Assembly: GCA_051985675.1 (NCBI GenBank)
Contig: JBPYFJ010000139.1
Location: 124,001-188,000 of the forward strand
Reading direction: 5' to 3'
From: JAFAXD01 sp051985675
GTDB taxonomy: Bacteria > Pseudomonadota > Alphaproteobacteria > Rhizobiales > Xanthobacteraceae
DNA: 64,000 nucleotides
Part shown: piece by piece, positions 26,163 through 35,669 of the stretch
Numbering within the stretch: position 1 is the first letter of the stretch
Layout: each line of letters starts with the position of its first letter
Notes under the pieces: generated by a model
Database searches by the model: none
What the model was told of the DNA's origin: nothing
What the model saw: the letters and a program-made list of their open reading frames with translations, nothing else
Translations under genes and position numbers: made by a program

Positions 26163-26927
26163 ATGTCGCGAACGGCGAGCGAACTCATTTGGGAGCCTCC
26201 GGCCCTCGGAGAGCTTGTGCGCTGGGCGTTGCCGGCGCAGCGTAACACTCTTGACGCGTGGGTTGTGCGCGGGTTGGCGCTCTTGGCGCGCCAACAGGTG
26301 CTCACGGTCCACGGTCTCGACCACGTGCGTGCCGCGCATGACCCTTTCATCCTGGCCATCAATCATTCGACACGCACCGAGTCGCTGATGGTGCCTGCTT
26401 TGCTGATTCTCCATCGCGGCGGGCGGCTTATCCATTTCTTTGCCGATTGGAATTTTCGCCTGATCCCAGGGATTGGACTGATCTATCGGCGCGCCCAAAC
26501 CATCACGGTCACGCGCAAGTCGGCCAGACCCGCGTTCCTCAACGCACTTAAGCCGTTCTACATGGCACCGCCCTGCGCGCTCGAGCGCGCGCGCCGCCAA
26601 CTCGCAAACGGCCGCTCGGTCGGCATCTTTCCAGAAGGGACGGTGAACCGGAATCCCAGCCGGCTGCTGCTGGGCCATCGTGGCGCCGCTTACCTGTCGC
26701 TGACGACCGGCACGCCCGTGATTCCGGCTGGCATCCGATTTCCAGGAGCGCAAGGGCGCATCGACGATCACGCCCAAATGGAGGTTTCGATCGGCACACC
26801 GCTCGCTCCACCGCGCGTTCACGGACGTAGACCGTCGCGAGCTGAATTGCGCGGCTGGCACGCGGTCGTCATGAACGAGATCGGCCGCCTGTCGGGCAAG
26901 CTTTGGACTCGTGGGGGAGACGGGTGA
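26163..26927 (+). CDS. PlsC-type lysophospholipid acyltransferase
   Basis: Membrane-associated acyltransferase of 254 residues. The catalytic box appears as NHSTRTES (H-x4-E in place of the common H-x4-D), and the second motif as GRSVGIFPEGTVNRN. A hydrophobic segment (MVPALLILHRGGRLIHFFAD) lies between. It transfers an acyl chain to a lysolipid; the actual acceptor is unknown. Its stop overlaps the ATG of the following GNAT gene by one base, so the two are coupled. A PlsC-like enzyme beside a GNAT N-acyltransferase recalls aminolipid systems such as OlsA/OlsB, but the present partner is broken. Confidence 0.82.
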   Translation: MSRTASELIWEPPALGELVRWALPAQRNTLDAWVVRGLALLARQQVLTVHGLDHVRAAHDPFILAINHSTRTESLMVPALLILHRGGRLIHFFADWNFRLIPGIGLIYRRAQTITVTRKSARPAFLNALKPFYMAPPCALERARRQLANGRSVGIFPEGTVNRNPSRLLLGHRGAAYLSLTTGTPVIPAGIRFPGAQGRIDDHAQMEVSIGTPLAPPRVHGRRPSRAELRGWHAVVMNEIGRLSGKLWTRGGDG

Positions 26928-27583
26928 TGAGGGAAACGCAACACGTGCAGGCGTCGCGCGTGGTTGACGAGGCAGGTCGCCGCCAGGTCGTTGAGGTGTT
27001 GCGCGCAACCTATCAGCGCGAAAAACGCTGGGTTGCAGATCCAGACATGCACGCACCACCCGCCGATCTCGATAGCGACGACATTGCGTGGTTCATCGCC
27101 CATATTCGTGGGCAACCGGCCGGCGTTCTGCGCGTCCACTACACTCCGCCGCTGGCAGAGTATGCGGCGTATGGATTCAAGCTCGTCGATCCGTCTGTGA
27201 ACGTCGATGAGTTCATCCGGCGGCATCGGGTCGCGTAAATTGGACGCTTCGCGGTTTTGCCGCGTTATCGACGCCAGTTTCTCCTGGCTGCCGCACTGAT
27301 GCGCGTCGCGACGGCCGAAACCGTCGCGCGCAGCTTCACGCATTTCGTCACCGACGTGTTTGAGGATGACCCGCACAGCCCTTATGGCTTCCACACGCGT
27401 GTGATCGGTTTTCATCCGGTCGCCACCCACGACGTGGGCGAGTTGCAGAGCCGAAGCCGCCGCATCACCCTGGTGCTCGATCTGCGCGCCGCCTACAAAC
27501 GGCTCAAAGCCAGCGGCAACTGGGTGTTTCGCTACCTGACCGGCGGATGGCCCGACGCCCTGCATCGCCGGCTCGCGGTTTGA
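26927..27583 (+). pseudogene. GNAT-type N-acyltransferase with in-frame stop
   Basis: One reading frame of 219 codons is interrupted by TAA at 27236-27238. Upstream, 103 residues carry VEVLRATYQREKRWVADPDM and the strand GQPAGVLRVHYTPPLAEYA. Downstream in the same frame the protein resumes with IGRFAVLPRYRRQFLLAAAL, the GNAT acyl-CoA binding motif, and ends RRLAV. The context ...HRVA-stop-IGRFAVLP suggests a GAA or AAA codon mutated to TAA. The first fragment alone lacks the CoA-binding motif and would be inactive. It is coupled to the acyltransferase upstream. Confidence 0.8.
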
Positions 27584-27647
27584 ACGACACATCAATCGTT
27601 TCCACACCGCCCTTCCCTCGCCCGAGCGCCTCCCCCATATTCGGGCG

Positions 27648-30425
27648 ATGGCTAAAAACCCCGACACGCCAAAGAAGCCGCGCGATCCGGCGCGGCCAAC
27701 GCGTTCCAAGGCGAACCGCGAGCAATTGCCCCCCATCGCGCCGGCCCTCGCGGACCTGCTCAATCCCGCGATCAAGCGCGGCGAGGCTGGGGTCGGATCG
27801 CAGACCGGCCTGCAGCCGCCCCCCGACAATTCTAGAGATCGGCGCGCCGACGCGGCGGCAGCGCATCGCGCCCGTTCCTCGACCCCTCAGGGGTTTGGAG
27901 AAGTCCCGCAAACCGGTTACGTCGGAAAAACGCCGGGCGCGCTGCCGGTCATCTTTGACGCAGAACTCGCACGTGCATTCGGCATGCCAGGCGACCATCC
28001 CGACGGCGACGCGCCGGCGCCCGGCGATGCGACACGCCAAAAGGGCAAGAAAGGCCGCGCAGCTACGGAAACCGATGCACTCGGCGGCGTCGCCGCAACC
28101 GCGGACGCCCTCGAACAACTGTTGCGGCAAGGCCGGCGTGAATTCCTCCGCGAAGACGGCACACCGCAGATCTGGACGCCGCACCGCCCGCCACGACCTG
28201 AGAAGACCGAGGGTGGCGTCCGCTTTGCTATCAAATCGGATTTCGAGCCCAAGGGGGATCAGCCGGCGGCGATCAGCGAACTGGTCGAGGGGGTCGAGCG
28301 CAGCGACCGCATGCAGGTGCTGCTCGGAGTAACCGGCTCGGGCAAGACCTTCACCATGGCGAAGGTGATCGAGGAAACGCAACGCCCGGCACTGATTCTA
28401 GCCCCCAACAAAACGTTGGCCGCGCAGCTCTACGGCGAGTTCCGCTCATTCTTTCCTGACAACGCCGTCGAGTATTTCGTCTCCTATTACGACTATTACC
28501 AGCCGGAAGCCTACGTTCCGCGCACCGACACCTACATCGAGAAGGAAAGCTCGATCAACGAGCAGATCGACCGCATGCGTCACGCAGCGACACGCGCGCT
28601 GCTCGAGCGCGACGACGTGATCATCGTCGCTTCGGTATCGTGCATTTACGGCATCGGATCGGTCGAAACCTACACGGCGATGACGTTCATGCTCAAGCGC
28701 GGCGAGCGCATCAATCAGCGCCAACTGATCGCCGATCTGGTCGCTCTGCAGTACAAGCGCATCGGCGGCGATTTCGCGCGCGGTACGTTTCGGGTGCGCG
28801 GCGATACCATCGACATTTTCCCGGCCCACTACGAGGATCGGGCGTGGCGGGTGCGCCTGTTTGGCGACGAGATCGAGGGCATCGACGAGTTCGACCCGCT
28901 CACGGGACAGAAAACCGATGAGCTGGCATTCGTGAAAGTCTACGCCAACTCCCACTACGTGACGCCGCGTCCGACGCTGCTGCAGGCGATCGCGGGCATC
29001 AAGCTGGAGTTGCGTCAGCGCCTCGACGAGCTCAATCGCGCCGGCCGCCTGTTGGAGGCGCAGCGGCTCGAACAACGGACCCTGTTCGATCTCGAGATGA
29101 TGGAAGCGACCGGAAGCTGCGCCGGCATTGAGAACTATTCGCGCTATCTCACGGGTAGAAAGCCGGGCGAGCCTCCCCCGACGCTGTTCGAATATGTGCC
29201 GGACAACGCGCTGGTGTTCGTTGACGAAAGCCATGTCACGATCCCACAACTTGGCGGCATGTATCGCGGTGACTTCCGCCGCAAGGCGACGCTCGCCGAA
29301 TACGGCTTCCGCCTGCCCTCATGCATGGACAACCGGCCGCTGCGGTTCGAGGAATGGGACCTCATGCGGCCGATGACGGTGTCCGTGTCGGCGACGCCGG
29401 CAGCCTGGGAGCTCGACCAATCGGGTGGCGTGTTCGTCGAGCAGGTGATTCGCCCGACCGGCTTGATCGATCCGCCGGTCGAAGTGCGACCGGCGCGGAC
29501 CCAGGTCGACGATCTAGTTGGCGAAGTACGCCAAGTAGCAGCGGCGGGCTATCGGGCACTGGTCACCGTGCTGACCAAGCGTATGGCCGAGGACCTCACC
29601 GAATATCTGCACGAGCAGGGTCTGCGCGTGCGCTACATGCATTCCGACATCGATACGCTCGAACGCATTGAAATCATCCGCGACCTGCGGCTCGGTGCAT
29701 TCGACGTGCTCGTTGGTATCAACCTGCTGCGCGAAGGTCTCGACATTCCGGAGTGCGCGCTGGTGGCGATTTTGGACGCTGACAAGGAAGGCTTCCTGCG
29801 CAGCGAGACGAGCCTCATTCAAACCATCGGCCGTGCCGCGCGTAACGTTGACGGCAAGGTGATCCTTTATGCCGATCAGGTGACCGGTTCGATGGGGCGC
29901 GCCATGGCGGAGACCAATCGCCGGCGCGACAAGCAGGAGGAATTCAATCAGGCGAACGGCATTACACCCGAGAGCGTGCGCAAAGGCATCGCTGACATCC
30001 TGGACAGCGTCTATGAGCGCGACCACGTCCTGGTCGCAACCGGCGACGGACGCGGCGGCGAGTTCGAGGAGACGGCAACCATCGGCCATAATTTCGAGGC
30101 GGTGATCAGCGACCTCGAAACGCGCATGCGCGAAGCAGCGGCCGATTTAAACTTCGAAGAAGCCGCACGGCTGCGCGACGAGATCAAGCGGCTGCGCGCC
30201 ACCGAACTCGCCGTGCTTGATGACCCGACTGCCAAGCTGCCGGGAGTTTCGCCGTTGCGGGGAGGATTGCCCGCTCGACACCGCGGCGCGAAGGCCGAGC
30301 AGGGGCCTCGCAAACCCAGCCTCGACGAAATGGGTCCGGGGACGGAGTCGGCCCCGTATCGCGGCCCACGCTCCAGTCTCGGCCGTCCCGGCATGCGGGG
30401 AGGATTTCGGCGCAAGGGGCGCTAA
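27648..30425 (+). CDS. uvrB: Excinuclease ABC subunit B with N-terminal extension
   Basis: DNA repair helicase-like subunit of nucleotide excision repair, 925 residues against about 670 in E. coli. The canonical UvrB begins near residue 191 (VRFAIKSDFEPKGDQPAAIS). Walker A is GVTGSGKT at 227-234, the beta-hairpin region is YYDYYQPEAYVPRTDTYIEK, the DEAD-like box VFVDESHVTIPQ, and the C-terminal UVR helix pair EARLRDEIKRLR-like (NFEEAARLRDEIKRLR). The first 190 residues are charged and low-complexity and resemble extensions seen in Bradyrhizobium relatives. The C-tail is basic and Gly/Arg-rich. Confidence 0.96.
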   Translation: MAKNPDTPKKPRDPARPTRSKANREQLPPIAPALADLLNPAIKRGEAGVGSQTGLQPPPDNSRDRRADAAAAHRARSSTPQGFGEVPQTGYVGKTPGALPVIFDAELARAFGMPGDHPDGDAPAPGDATRQKGKKGRAATETDALGGVAATADALEQLLRQGRREFLREDGTPQIWTPHRPPRPEKTEGGVRFAIKSDFEPKGDQPAAISELVEGVERSDRMQVLLGVTGSGKTFTMAKVIEETQRPALILAPNKTLAAQLYGEFRSFFPDNAVEYFVSYYDYYQPEAYVPRTDTYIEKESSINEQIDRMRHAATRALLERDDVIIVASVSCIYGIGSVETYTAMTFMLKRGERINQRQLIADLVALQYKRIGGDFARGTFRVRGDTIDIFPAHYEDRAWRVRLFGDEIEGIDEFDPLTGQKTDELAFVKVYANSHYVTPRPTLLQAIAGIKLELRQRLDELNRAGRLLEAQRLEQRTLFDLEMMEATGSCAGIENYSRYLTGRKPGEPPPTLFEYVPDNALVFVDESHVTIPQLGGMYRGDFRRKATLAEYGFRLPSCMDNRPLRFEEWDLMRPMTVSVSATPAAWELDQSGGVFVEQVIRPTGLIDPPVEVRPARTQVDDLVGEVRQVAAAGYRALVTVLTKRMAEDLTEYLHEQGLRVRYMHSDIDTLERIEIIRDLRLGAFDVLVGINLLREGLDIPECALVAILDADKEGFLRSETSLIQTIGRAARNVDGKVILYADQVTGSMGRAMAETNRRRDKQEEFNQANGITPESVRKGIADILDSVYERDHVLVATGDGRGGEFEETATIGHNFEAVISDLETRMREAAADLNFEEAARLRDEIKRLRATELAVLDDPTAKLPGVSPLRGGLPARHRGAKAEQGPRKPSLDEMGPGTESAPYRGPRSSLGRPGMRGGFRRKGR

Positions 30426-30601
30426 AGCGGCCCAGATTCCGGGCGGCGACGCCGTCGACAAACCCTGGCAAAAGAAGCCCCCGGTGCATTTTGCCGAAAA
30501 TGATGTTAACTTTCTGAAGTTACGCCAGATTTTTGACCCGATTTGGGAACATTCTGTGCGCGGAAGGCTAGACGCGTCCCGCGGATTCCCGTAGACCGCG
30601 T

Positions 30602-30614
30602 TTGACTAGGTCAA
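30602..30614. promoter_or_regulatory. Small palindrome upstream of lipoprotein gene
   Basis: TTGACTAGGTCAA has perfect 5-bp arms around TAG, 42 bases before the lipoprotein ATG. It could be an operator half-pair, but the site is short and could occur by chance. Confidence 0.3.
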
Positions 30615-30655
30615 CGCATCCTCGAGCCAATTGCGTAACCGTGACGTTGGAAACC

Positions 30656-31141
30656 ATGCGTAGGGACATCACCGCTACTTGCCGCTGGGTTCTGATCGCG
30701 GGCGCCGCCACGATGCTGTCGGCCTGCTATCAGACCACCGGCGACCTTGCCTCGCCGCTGTCGACCGCTTCGATCGATACGCCGGGCTCTGCGCCGCGGT
30801 ACGCGCCGCAGGCCGGCCGCGCGACACGGGCGCCGACCATTCCGGATTCGGGGCCGCCGCCCGAGTACCTTACGCTCGAGAAGGCCAAGAACGAATGCTG
30901 GATGCAGGCTGAGACCGACAAGAAGGCGCCGAAAGCGGTCGAGGCACGCGGCAAATGGGTCGAAAAGTGCGCGGCCGCCAAGATGCGGGACCAGGCGACG
31001 CAGTGGGCGAGCCCGAATCCACAACCCTCAAGCCCGGCGCCGCAGGCGGCGAGCTTCCCGGCGCTCCCGTCTTTCCTCTCGCAACCCACGCCCGCAGCAC
31101 CGGCCGCCGCAGGGCCGGACGTCACGCGAAACGGCCTGTAG
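30656..31141 (+). CDS. Small proline-rich lipoprotein
   Basis: Predicted lipoprotein of 161 residues, function unknown. The signal ends in a lipobox (ATMLSACYQTT). A Ser/Pro linker follows, then a short conserved unit, LEKAKNECWMQAETDKKAPK to WVEKCAAAKM, with two cysteines that could bridge. The tail is Pro/Ala-rich. The ATG at 30656 follows TTGGAAA. The next gene downstream carries a matching unit, so the two are tandem paralogs; that copy is frameshifted. Confidence 0.7.
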   Translation: MRRDITATCRWVLIAGAATMLSACYQTTGDLASPLSTASIDTPGSAPRYAPQAGRATRAPTIPDSGPPPEYLTLEKAKNECWMQAETDKKAPKAVEARGKWVEKCAAAKMRDQATQWASPNPQPSSPAPQAASFPALPSFLSQPTPAAPAAAGPDVTRNGL

Positions 31142-31181
31142 AGTCCGTCCACTCGCGGCATCAACGGAGCTGGCCGCAACC

Positions 31182-31513
31182 ATGATGGTGCGCGTGCAAG
31201 CAGCGGCGTGGCGCCGCGTCGCATTTATCGCCATCAGCTCGCTCGGACTTGCTGGATGCTTCGAGGCGAGCGGCACTGGGCAACCTGCGCCGCCCCCCGC
31301 AACCATGGGCCCGCCGGTCGGCGGTCCGAACGCTGCCGAAGTCGTATCTCCACAATCTGCCAGCGCCCAAGCGTCGGGACCGATGACGACAATGAAAGCG
31401 CGCGAGATCTGTTGTGGATGAGCGTCGAGAACGACAAGAAGGCGCCAAGCGATCTAGACAAGCGCGCCAAGCTCGTTGATCAGTGTGTGAGCGCGAAAAT
31501 GAACGGGCGGTGA
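31182..31513 (+). pseudogene. Paralogous lipoprotein gene with frameshift
   Basis: The frame from 31182 encodes a lipoprotein signal (FIAISSLGLAGCFEAS), a Pro-rich linker and MTTMKAREICCG, then stops. From about 31415 another frame continues as WMSVENDKKAPSDLDKRAKL to QCVSAKMNGR, which matches the second half of the unit in the preceding lipoprotein (CWMQAETDKKAP). Removing two bases from TGTTGTGG at 31410-31417 would restore ICWMSVEN. The simplest reading is a TG duplication that breaks the gene. Confidence 0.75.
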
Positions 31514-31699
31514 CGTAGCTTGGCCGCCCGCACGCCGACGATCCTAATGACCGGCACCCGCGATCCGTTCCTGAGCAACACAATTCGAACCCATCGCCAG
31601 CTGCGCAACACCGGGATCGAGGCCGAGGGGCTGGCATTAACCAGTTGTCGTGGCGTAGATTTCGTCGGCCCGCGTTCGGGATTAGCTAGGATGCGAACC

Positions 31700-32482
31700 A
31701 TGGCTCGTTTCGTGCTTCCGCTCATCGCCGCGCTGCTTGGCTGTGCACTCGCTGCGAGCGCACGCGCACAGGCCGTGCAGGATCGCTTCCCGGGCGCCGA
31801 TGAAATGAAACCTGGACCGCCCCCGGTCTCGGACCAGCCCCCGTCCAACGCTGCGAAGCCTGCGCGTCCGGCGAAAACCACAGCCAAGCCGGCAGCGGCG
31901 CCAAGCGATCCCGCCAAGCCCGCACGCTCTGCCGCTACCGGACCGATAGGCCAGTCCGTCGCGTGCAATGGCAGCTTCGGAAAGGACTCGAGTCATGAAA
32001 AGCTGGCAACAGCATTTGGCGCGAAGAACGTCGCCTGGGACGACGTGGACGGACCTGGAGGTGTCAAGCTGAAGGCGAGCGTGCTGTTCCCGAACGACCC
32101 CAAGCGCCGGCTCGAGGTGGTATGGACGCGGCCCGAAACGCGCACCGACGTGCGGGTCATCGCGATCAACGGCCAATCCGCCTGGACCGCGCCTAAGGGT
32201 CTCAAGCTCGGAATGACACTTGCGGCGGTGGAAAAACTCAACGGCAAGCCGTTTCGGCTGACCGGCTTCGAGAAGGACACCGGCGGAACCGTGCAGAGTT
32301 GGGACGCTGGCACGTTGGCGGAACTCCCAGGCGGCTGCAAGGTAGCGTTGCGCTTCGAGCCGGACCCGAAGATATCCCCCGAGGTTCGCAATGACGTCGC
32401 AGTGTCGAGGGAGTTCGAATCGAACGACACCGCGATGAAGAAGGCGGTACCCAAGGTGGTCGAGATCCTGATCGGATATTAG
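31700..32482 (+). CDS. Exported hypothetical protein
   Basis: Secreted protein of 260 residues that I cannot assign. It has a signal peptide (MARFVLPLIAALLGCALAAS, AxA end ARAQA), a Pro/Ala/Lys-rich spacer, and a C-terminal domain of about 155 residues starting SVACNGSFGKDSSHEKLATA. That domain contains two cysteines and the stretch TAPKGLKLGMTLAAVEKLNG, a pattern seen in small periplasmic proteins where 'LKLGMTLAAVE' precedes a beta-sheet. An ATG at 31691 is an alternative start. It is convergent with the last gene of the Bug array. Confidence 0.65.
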   Translation: MARFVLPLIAALLGCALAASARAQAVQDRFPGADEMKPGPPPVSDQPPSNAAKPARPAKTTAKPAAAPSDPAKPARSAATGPIGQSVACNGSFGKDSSHEKLATAFGAKNVAWDDVDGPGGVKLKASVLFPNDPKRRLEVVWTRPETRTDVRVIAINGQSAWTAPKGLKLGMTLAAVEKLNGKPFRLTGFEKDTGGTVQSWDAGTLAELPGGCKVALRFEPDPKISPEVRNDVAVSREFESNDTAMKKAVPKVVEILIGY

Positions 32483-32545
32483 ATCGGATTAATCGCCTTT
32501 GCGTGTTGCCGTCAGTCGCGGGCATTGACCCTTACACACGAGCTA

Positions 32546-33535
32546 CTACCCCTGCGGCTCGATCTTGGCGATCCGCACGTACTCGGCCCAGTTCTTGATA
32601 TCCTCAAGCAACCGCGCTTGCGCATCCCGTGGGGTCGCGATCCATGGATCGCTCCCGTAGGTGTTGTGGAACTTCTTGGTCTCCGGCAACGCCTGTACCT
32701 GATTGAATAAAGTGTTGAGCGTGTCGACGGTTATGCGCGGGGTCGCAGCCGGCACAAACACGCCCCACCAGCCGAGCAAATCCATCGGCACGCCCTGTTC
32801 CGCAAAGGTTGGCAGATCCGGAAAACCTTCCATGCGACGGCCAGCGCTGATCGCGAGGATGCGCAAACGGCCTTCGCGCTGCTGTGCGAGCGCATAAACC
32901 GGATCGAGCACCGCATAGTCGACGGCACCGCTCTGCACGTCATTGGCACTGTCGAAGCCGGTTTTGTAGCTGACCTGGACGGCGGCGACACCCGTGGCTT
33001 GCTTGTAGAGCTCACCCACTGCCTGCGCGACCGGATTTGACGACGCGTAGGTTGCCTTGTCGCCTTTGGGTTTGAGATAAGCCGTCAGCTCGCCGAGCGA
33101 CCGCCAGGGCGCATTCGCGCGCACCGCCAGCATGGTGGCAAGGCGGTTGATAGCGGCCACCGCCTGAAGCTCCTTGGCGACATCGACCGGCGGTTTCTTG
33201 AACAGGTACATGTTGGCAGCGAGCACACCGCCGCCTGTGAGATACAGCGTGTGGCCGTCGGGCTTTGCGCGGGCCTCGTATTCGGTCGCGATGTTGCCCG
33301 CCGCGCCAACTTTGTTGTCAACGATGACTGTGCGCCCGAGTATTGAACGGAGCTTTTCGGCGTAGTAGCGCACGATGATGTCCGCACCGCTACCGGCTGG
33401 ATAGCCGCAGATCAGGTGGACGTCCTGGCTTGGATAGGTTTGGGCGGACGCCGAGAGCAACGAGAACGGGGAGGCCAGCGTAAGCCCGACGACGAGCCAG
33501 GCGACACGACGTGCTCCCGACATGACACGCCTCAT
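32546..33535 (-). CDS. Bug/TctC receptor 11 of 11
   Basis: Periplasmic binding protein of 329 residues at the far end of the array. The signal ends LLSASAQ and the mature chain begins TYPSQDVHLICGYPAGSGAD. The loop that usually reads DNLP in Bug proteins is AVLDPVYALA. It differs from its siblings in GWWGVFVPAATP and FHNTYGSDPWI. Its ATG overlaps the stop of receptor 10 by four bases, so the two are translationally coupled; an ATG at 33523 with GAGG upstream is an alternative start. Confidence 0.9.
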   Translation of the reverse strand: MRRVMSGARRVAWLVVGLTLASPFSLLSASAQTYPSQDVHLICGYPAGSGADIIVRYYAEKLRSILGRTVIVDNKVGAAGNIATEYEARAKPDGHTLYLTGGGVLAANMYLFKKPPVDVAKELQAVAAINRLATMLAVRANAPWRSLGELTAYLKPKGDKATYASSNPVAQAVGELYKQATGVAAVQVSYKTGFDSANDVQSGAVDYAVLDPVYALAQQREGRLRILAISAGRRMEGFPDLPTFAEQGVPMDLLGWWGVFVPAATPRITVDTLNTLFNQVQALPETKKFHNTYGSDPWIATPRDAQARLLEDIKNWAEYVRIAKIEPQG

Positions 33536-34512
33536 CCCTGCGGTTCGATCTTCGCAATGCGGACGTATTCGCCCCAGGCCGCTTCTTCCTTGATGAACAA
33601 CGCCTGGGCTGCGTCAGGCGTTGAGACAAACGGGTCGCCGCCGAACTTGTTGAGGAACTCGCGAGTATCGTCCATTGCGAGGATCTGGTTGAACCAAGCG
33701 TTAATCCGATCAATGGCTGGCCGCGGCGTCGCGCTCGGCAGCATCACCGCCCACCATGAGGTCAGATCCATGCCCGGCACGCCGGATTCCGCCATGGTCG
33801 GAATGTCGGGGATCGCGCGAAGGCGCTGGCCGGAACTGTGCGCCAGGATGCGCAAGCGGCCTTCCCGCTGCTGCGCAAGTGAAAAGACCGGGTCGTGCAT
33901 GCCATAGTCCACGCGACCGCTGGCCATATCATTCAGCGCGCCCGAGGAATCCTTGTAGCGCACCTCGACGGCCTCCACCCCGGTGATGGACTTGTACATC
34001 TCCCCCATGATGATGCCCGAGGTCGCGGCGGTCGCGTAGGTCGCGGCTTTGCCCTTCTGCTTCATGGCAGACGTGAGCGCGGGAACGTTCATGTACGGCG
34101 TCTTCGCATCGACCGTCAGCATGAATGCCTGCCGGTTGATCGTGGCTGCGAGCTGAAACGCCTTGAGAACGTTGACGGGGGGAACCTTGAACAGGTGCAT
34201 CTGCGCGGCGGTGGCGCTGCCCGCGCTGAGATACATGGTGTAGCCGTCGGGCTTCGCTTGCGCCGTGTATTGTACTGCAATTGCGCCGTTGGCGCCCGAC
34301 TTGTTTTCGACGATGACGGTACGGCCGGTAAGCGCACGCACTTTTTCGGCAAAGAAGCGCGTCAACACGTCGGCGCCGCTACCAGGGGGGAAACTGGTGA
34401 CGAAGTGGAAGTCCTGGCTCGGATAGTCATCTGCGCGAGACGGGGTCACCACAAGCGCCATCGCAACAAAGACAGCTGTCGCGATGCACTGTGCGCCGCG
34501 ATCCAACCTCAT
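33532..34512 (-). CDS. Bug/TctC receptor 10 of 11
   Basis: Binding protein of 326 residues. The signal ends TPSRADDYPSQDFHFVTSFP, and the ligand loop reads PPGSGADVLTRFF, a distinct Thr in place of Val. It lacks the Cys seen in most siblings (FICAFP is FVTSFP). The second loop is GMHDPVFSLA, as in receptor 2. It shares NDMASG and DINAWF-like segments with receptor 5. The ATG at 34512 has GGAGG seven bases upstream. Confidence 0.9.
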   Translation of the reverse strand: MRLDRGAQCIATAVFVAMALVVTPSRADDYPSQDFHFVTSFPPGSGADVLTRFFAEKVRALTGRTVIVENKSGANGAIAVQYTAQAKPDGYTMYLSAGSATAAQMHLFKVPPVNVLKAFQLAATINRQAFMLTVDAKTPYMNVPALTSAMKQKGKAATYATAATSGIIMGEMYKSITGVEAVEVRYKDSSGALNDMASGRVDYGMHDPVFSLAQQREGRLRILAHSSGQRLRAIPDIPTMAESGVPGMDLTSWWAVMLPSATPRPAIDRINAWFNQILAMDDTREFLNKFGGDPFVSTPDAAQALFIKEEAAWGEYVRIAKIEPQG

Positions 34513-34623
34513 GGCGTCCTCCAGGTCTTTAGTATGCGCGATTGTCGGTCCGGCATTTCAAGAAAGCAACGGTCATTGAGAGCGGACGGTCGTGTCATGG
34601 CAGGACCGCCTCGGAATCGGACC

Positions 34624-35595
34624 TCATCCCTGCGGCTCAATGTGGGCCGCGCGCACGTACTCGCCCCAGGCTTCGATATCGTGCAGAAGCCGTGCCTGGC
34701 CCTCGTCCGGTGTCGTGATCCACGGGTCGCCGCCGATGCTGTTGAGAAATGTCTTGGCACCGTCCGTCGCGTCAAGTTTGTTGAACCATGCGTTGAGCTG
34801 ATCCACGATCGGGCGCGGGGTGCCCATCGGCACCATGGCGGCGAACCAGCCGAGCAGATCCATCGGCACACCCGATTCGGTCATAGTGGGCAGTCCCGGA
34901 CTGGCACTTGTCCGCTCGGCGGTGCTCACCGCCAAAATCCTCATCCGCCCTTCCCGGGCCTGCGTGGTGGCGAATACCGGATCGAACAGGGCATAGTCGA
35001 GCGCACCACTCTGCATGTCGTTGACGGTGTCGAACGCGGTCCGGTACGGCACCTCGACCGCCTGCAGGCCGGCACGCGCCTTGTAGATCGCGCCCATCAC
35101 CTTGGCGGGCGGATTGGTGGTGGCATAGCTCGCCTTGTCCTTCTTGTCCTTGAGGTACCCAGTGAGTTCGGCGACGCTTCTCCACGGCCGGGTCGCGTCG
35201 ACAACGAGCATGTACGGCTGCTTGTTGAGCGGCGCAGCGATCTGTATCGCTTTGCCGACGTCGACTGGCGGATTCTTGAACAAGTGCATGTTGGCAGCGA
35301 TCGAACTCGCGCCCTGGATATAAACCGTGTATCCATCAGGTTTGGCGCGCGCCACGTATTCGGTTGCAATATTGCTTACCGCGCCGGGCTTATTCTCCAC
35401 GATGATGGTGCGGCCGATGACCGGCCGCAGCTTTTCCGCATAAAAGCGCACGAAGATGTCGGCGCCGCTGCCCGCCGGGTAGGCGCAAACGAAATGCAAG
35501 TCCTGTGTCGGATAAGCTTGCGCAAGCGCCGACAAGGCCGAAAGGACGAACGCGAGGAGCGCCAGGAAAGCCGCGACCGCATGTGTCCGTTTCAA
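34624..35595 (-). CDS. Bug/TctC receptor 9 of 11 (TTG start)
   Basis: Binding protein of 323 residues. The chosen start is TTG at 35595 because GGAGA stands five bases before it; another in-frame TTG at 35607 lies on top of that ribosome site. The signal ends ALSALAQ before AYPTQDLHFVCAYPAGSGAD. The second loop is ALFDPVFATT, shared in part with receptor 6, its closest sibling (AGLQAVEV, GWFAAMVP). The weak start may lower its translation. Confidence 0.85.
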   Translation of the reverse strand: MKRTHAVAAFLALLAFVLSALSALAQAYPTQDLHFVCAYPAGSGADIFVRFYAEKLRPVIGRTIIVENKPGAVSNIATEYVARAKPDGYTVYIQGASSIAANMHLFKNPPVDVGKAIQIAAPLNKQPYMLVVDATRPWRSVAELTGYLKDKKDKASYATTNPPAKVMGAIYKARAGLQAVEVPYRTAFDTVNDMQSGALDYALFDPVFATTQAREGRMRILAVSTAERTSASPGLPTMTESGVPMDLLGWFAAMVPMGTPRPIVDQLNAWFNKLDATDGAKTFLNSIGGDPWITTPDEGQARLLHDIEAWGEYVRAAHIEPQG

Positions 35596-35669
35596 GTCGT
35601 TCTCCAAGCGGTGATTGTTCGAACCAATGGAGCCGCGCGCCGCACTTTTTTAGCCAACTGAGAGCGCGG

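Noticed and set aside
33895..35661. A 588-codon open frame on the plus strand antisense to receptors 9 and 10
   Set aside because: It is a shadow of the GC-rich minus-strand genes, reads as low-complexity basic sequence and matches no fold; both sense genes have signals, ribosome sites and family motifs.
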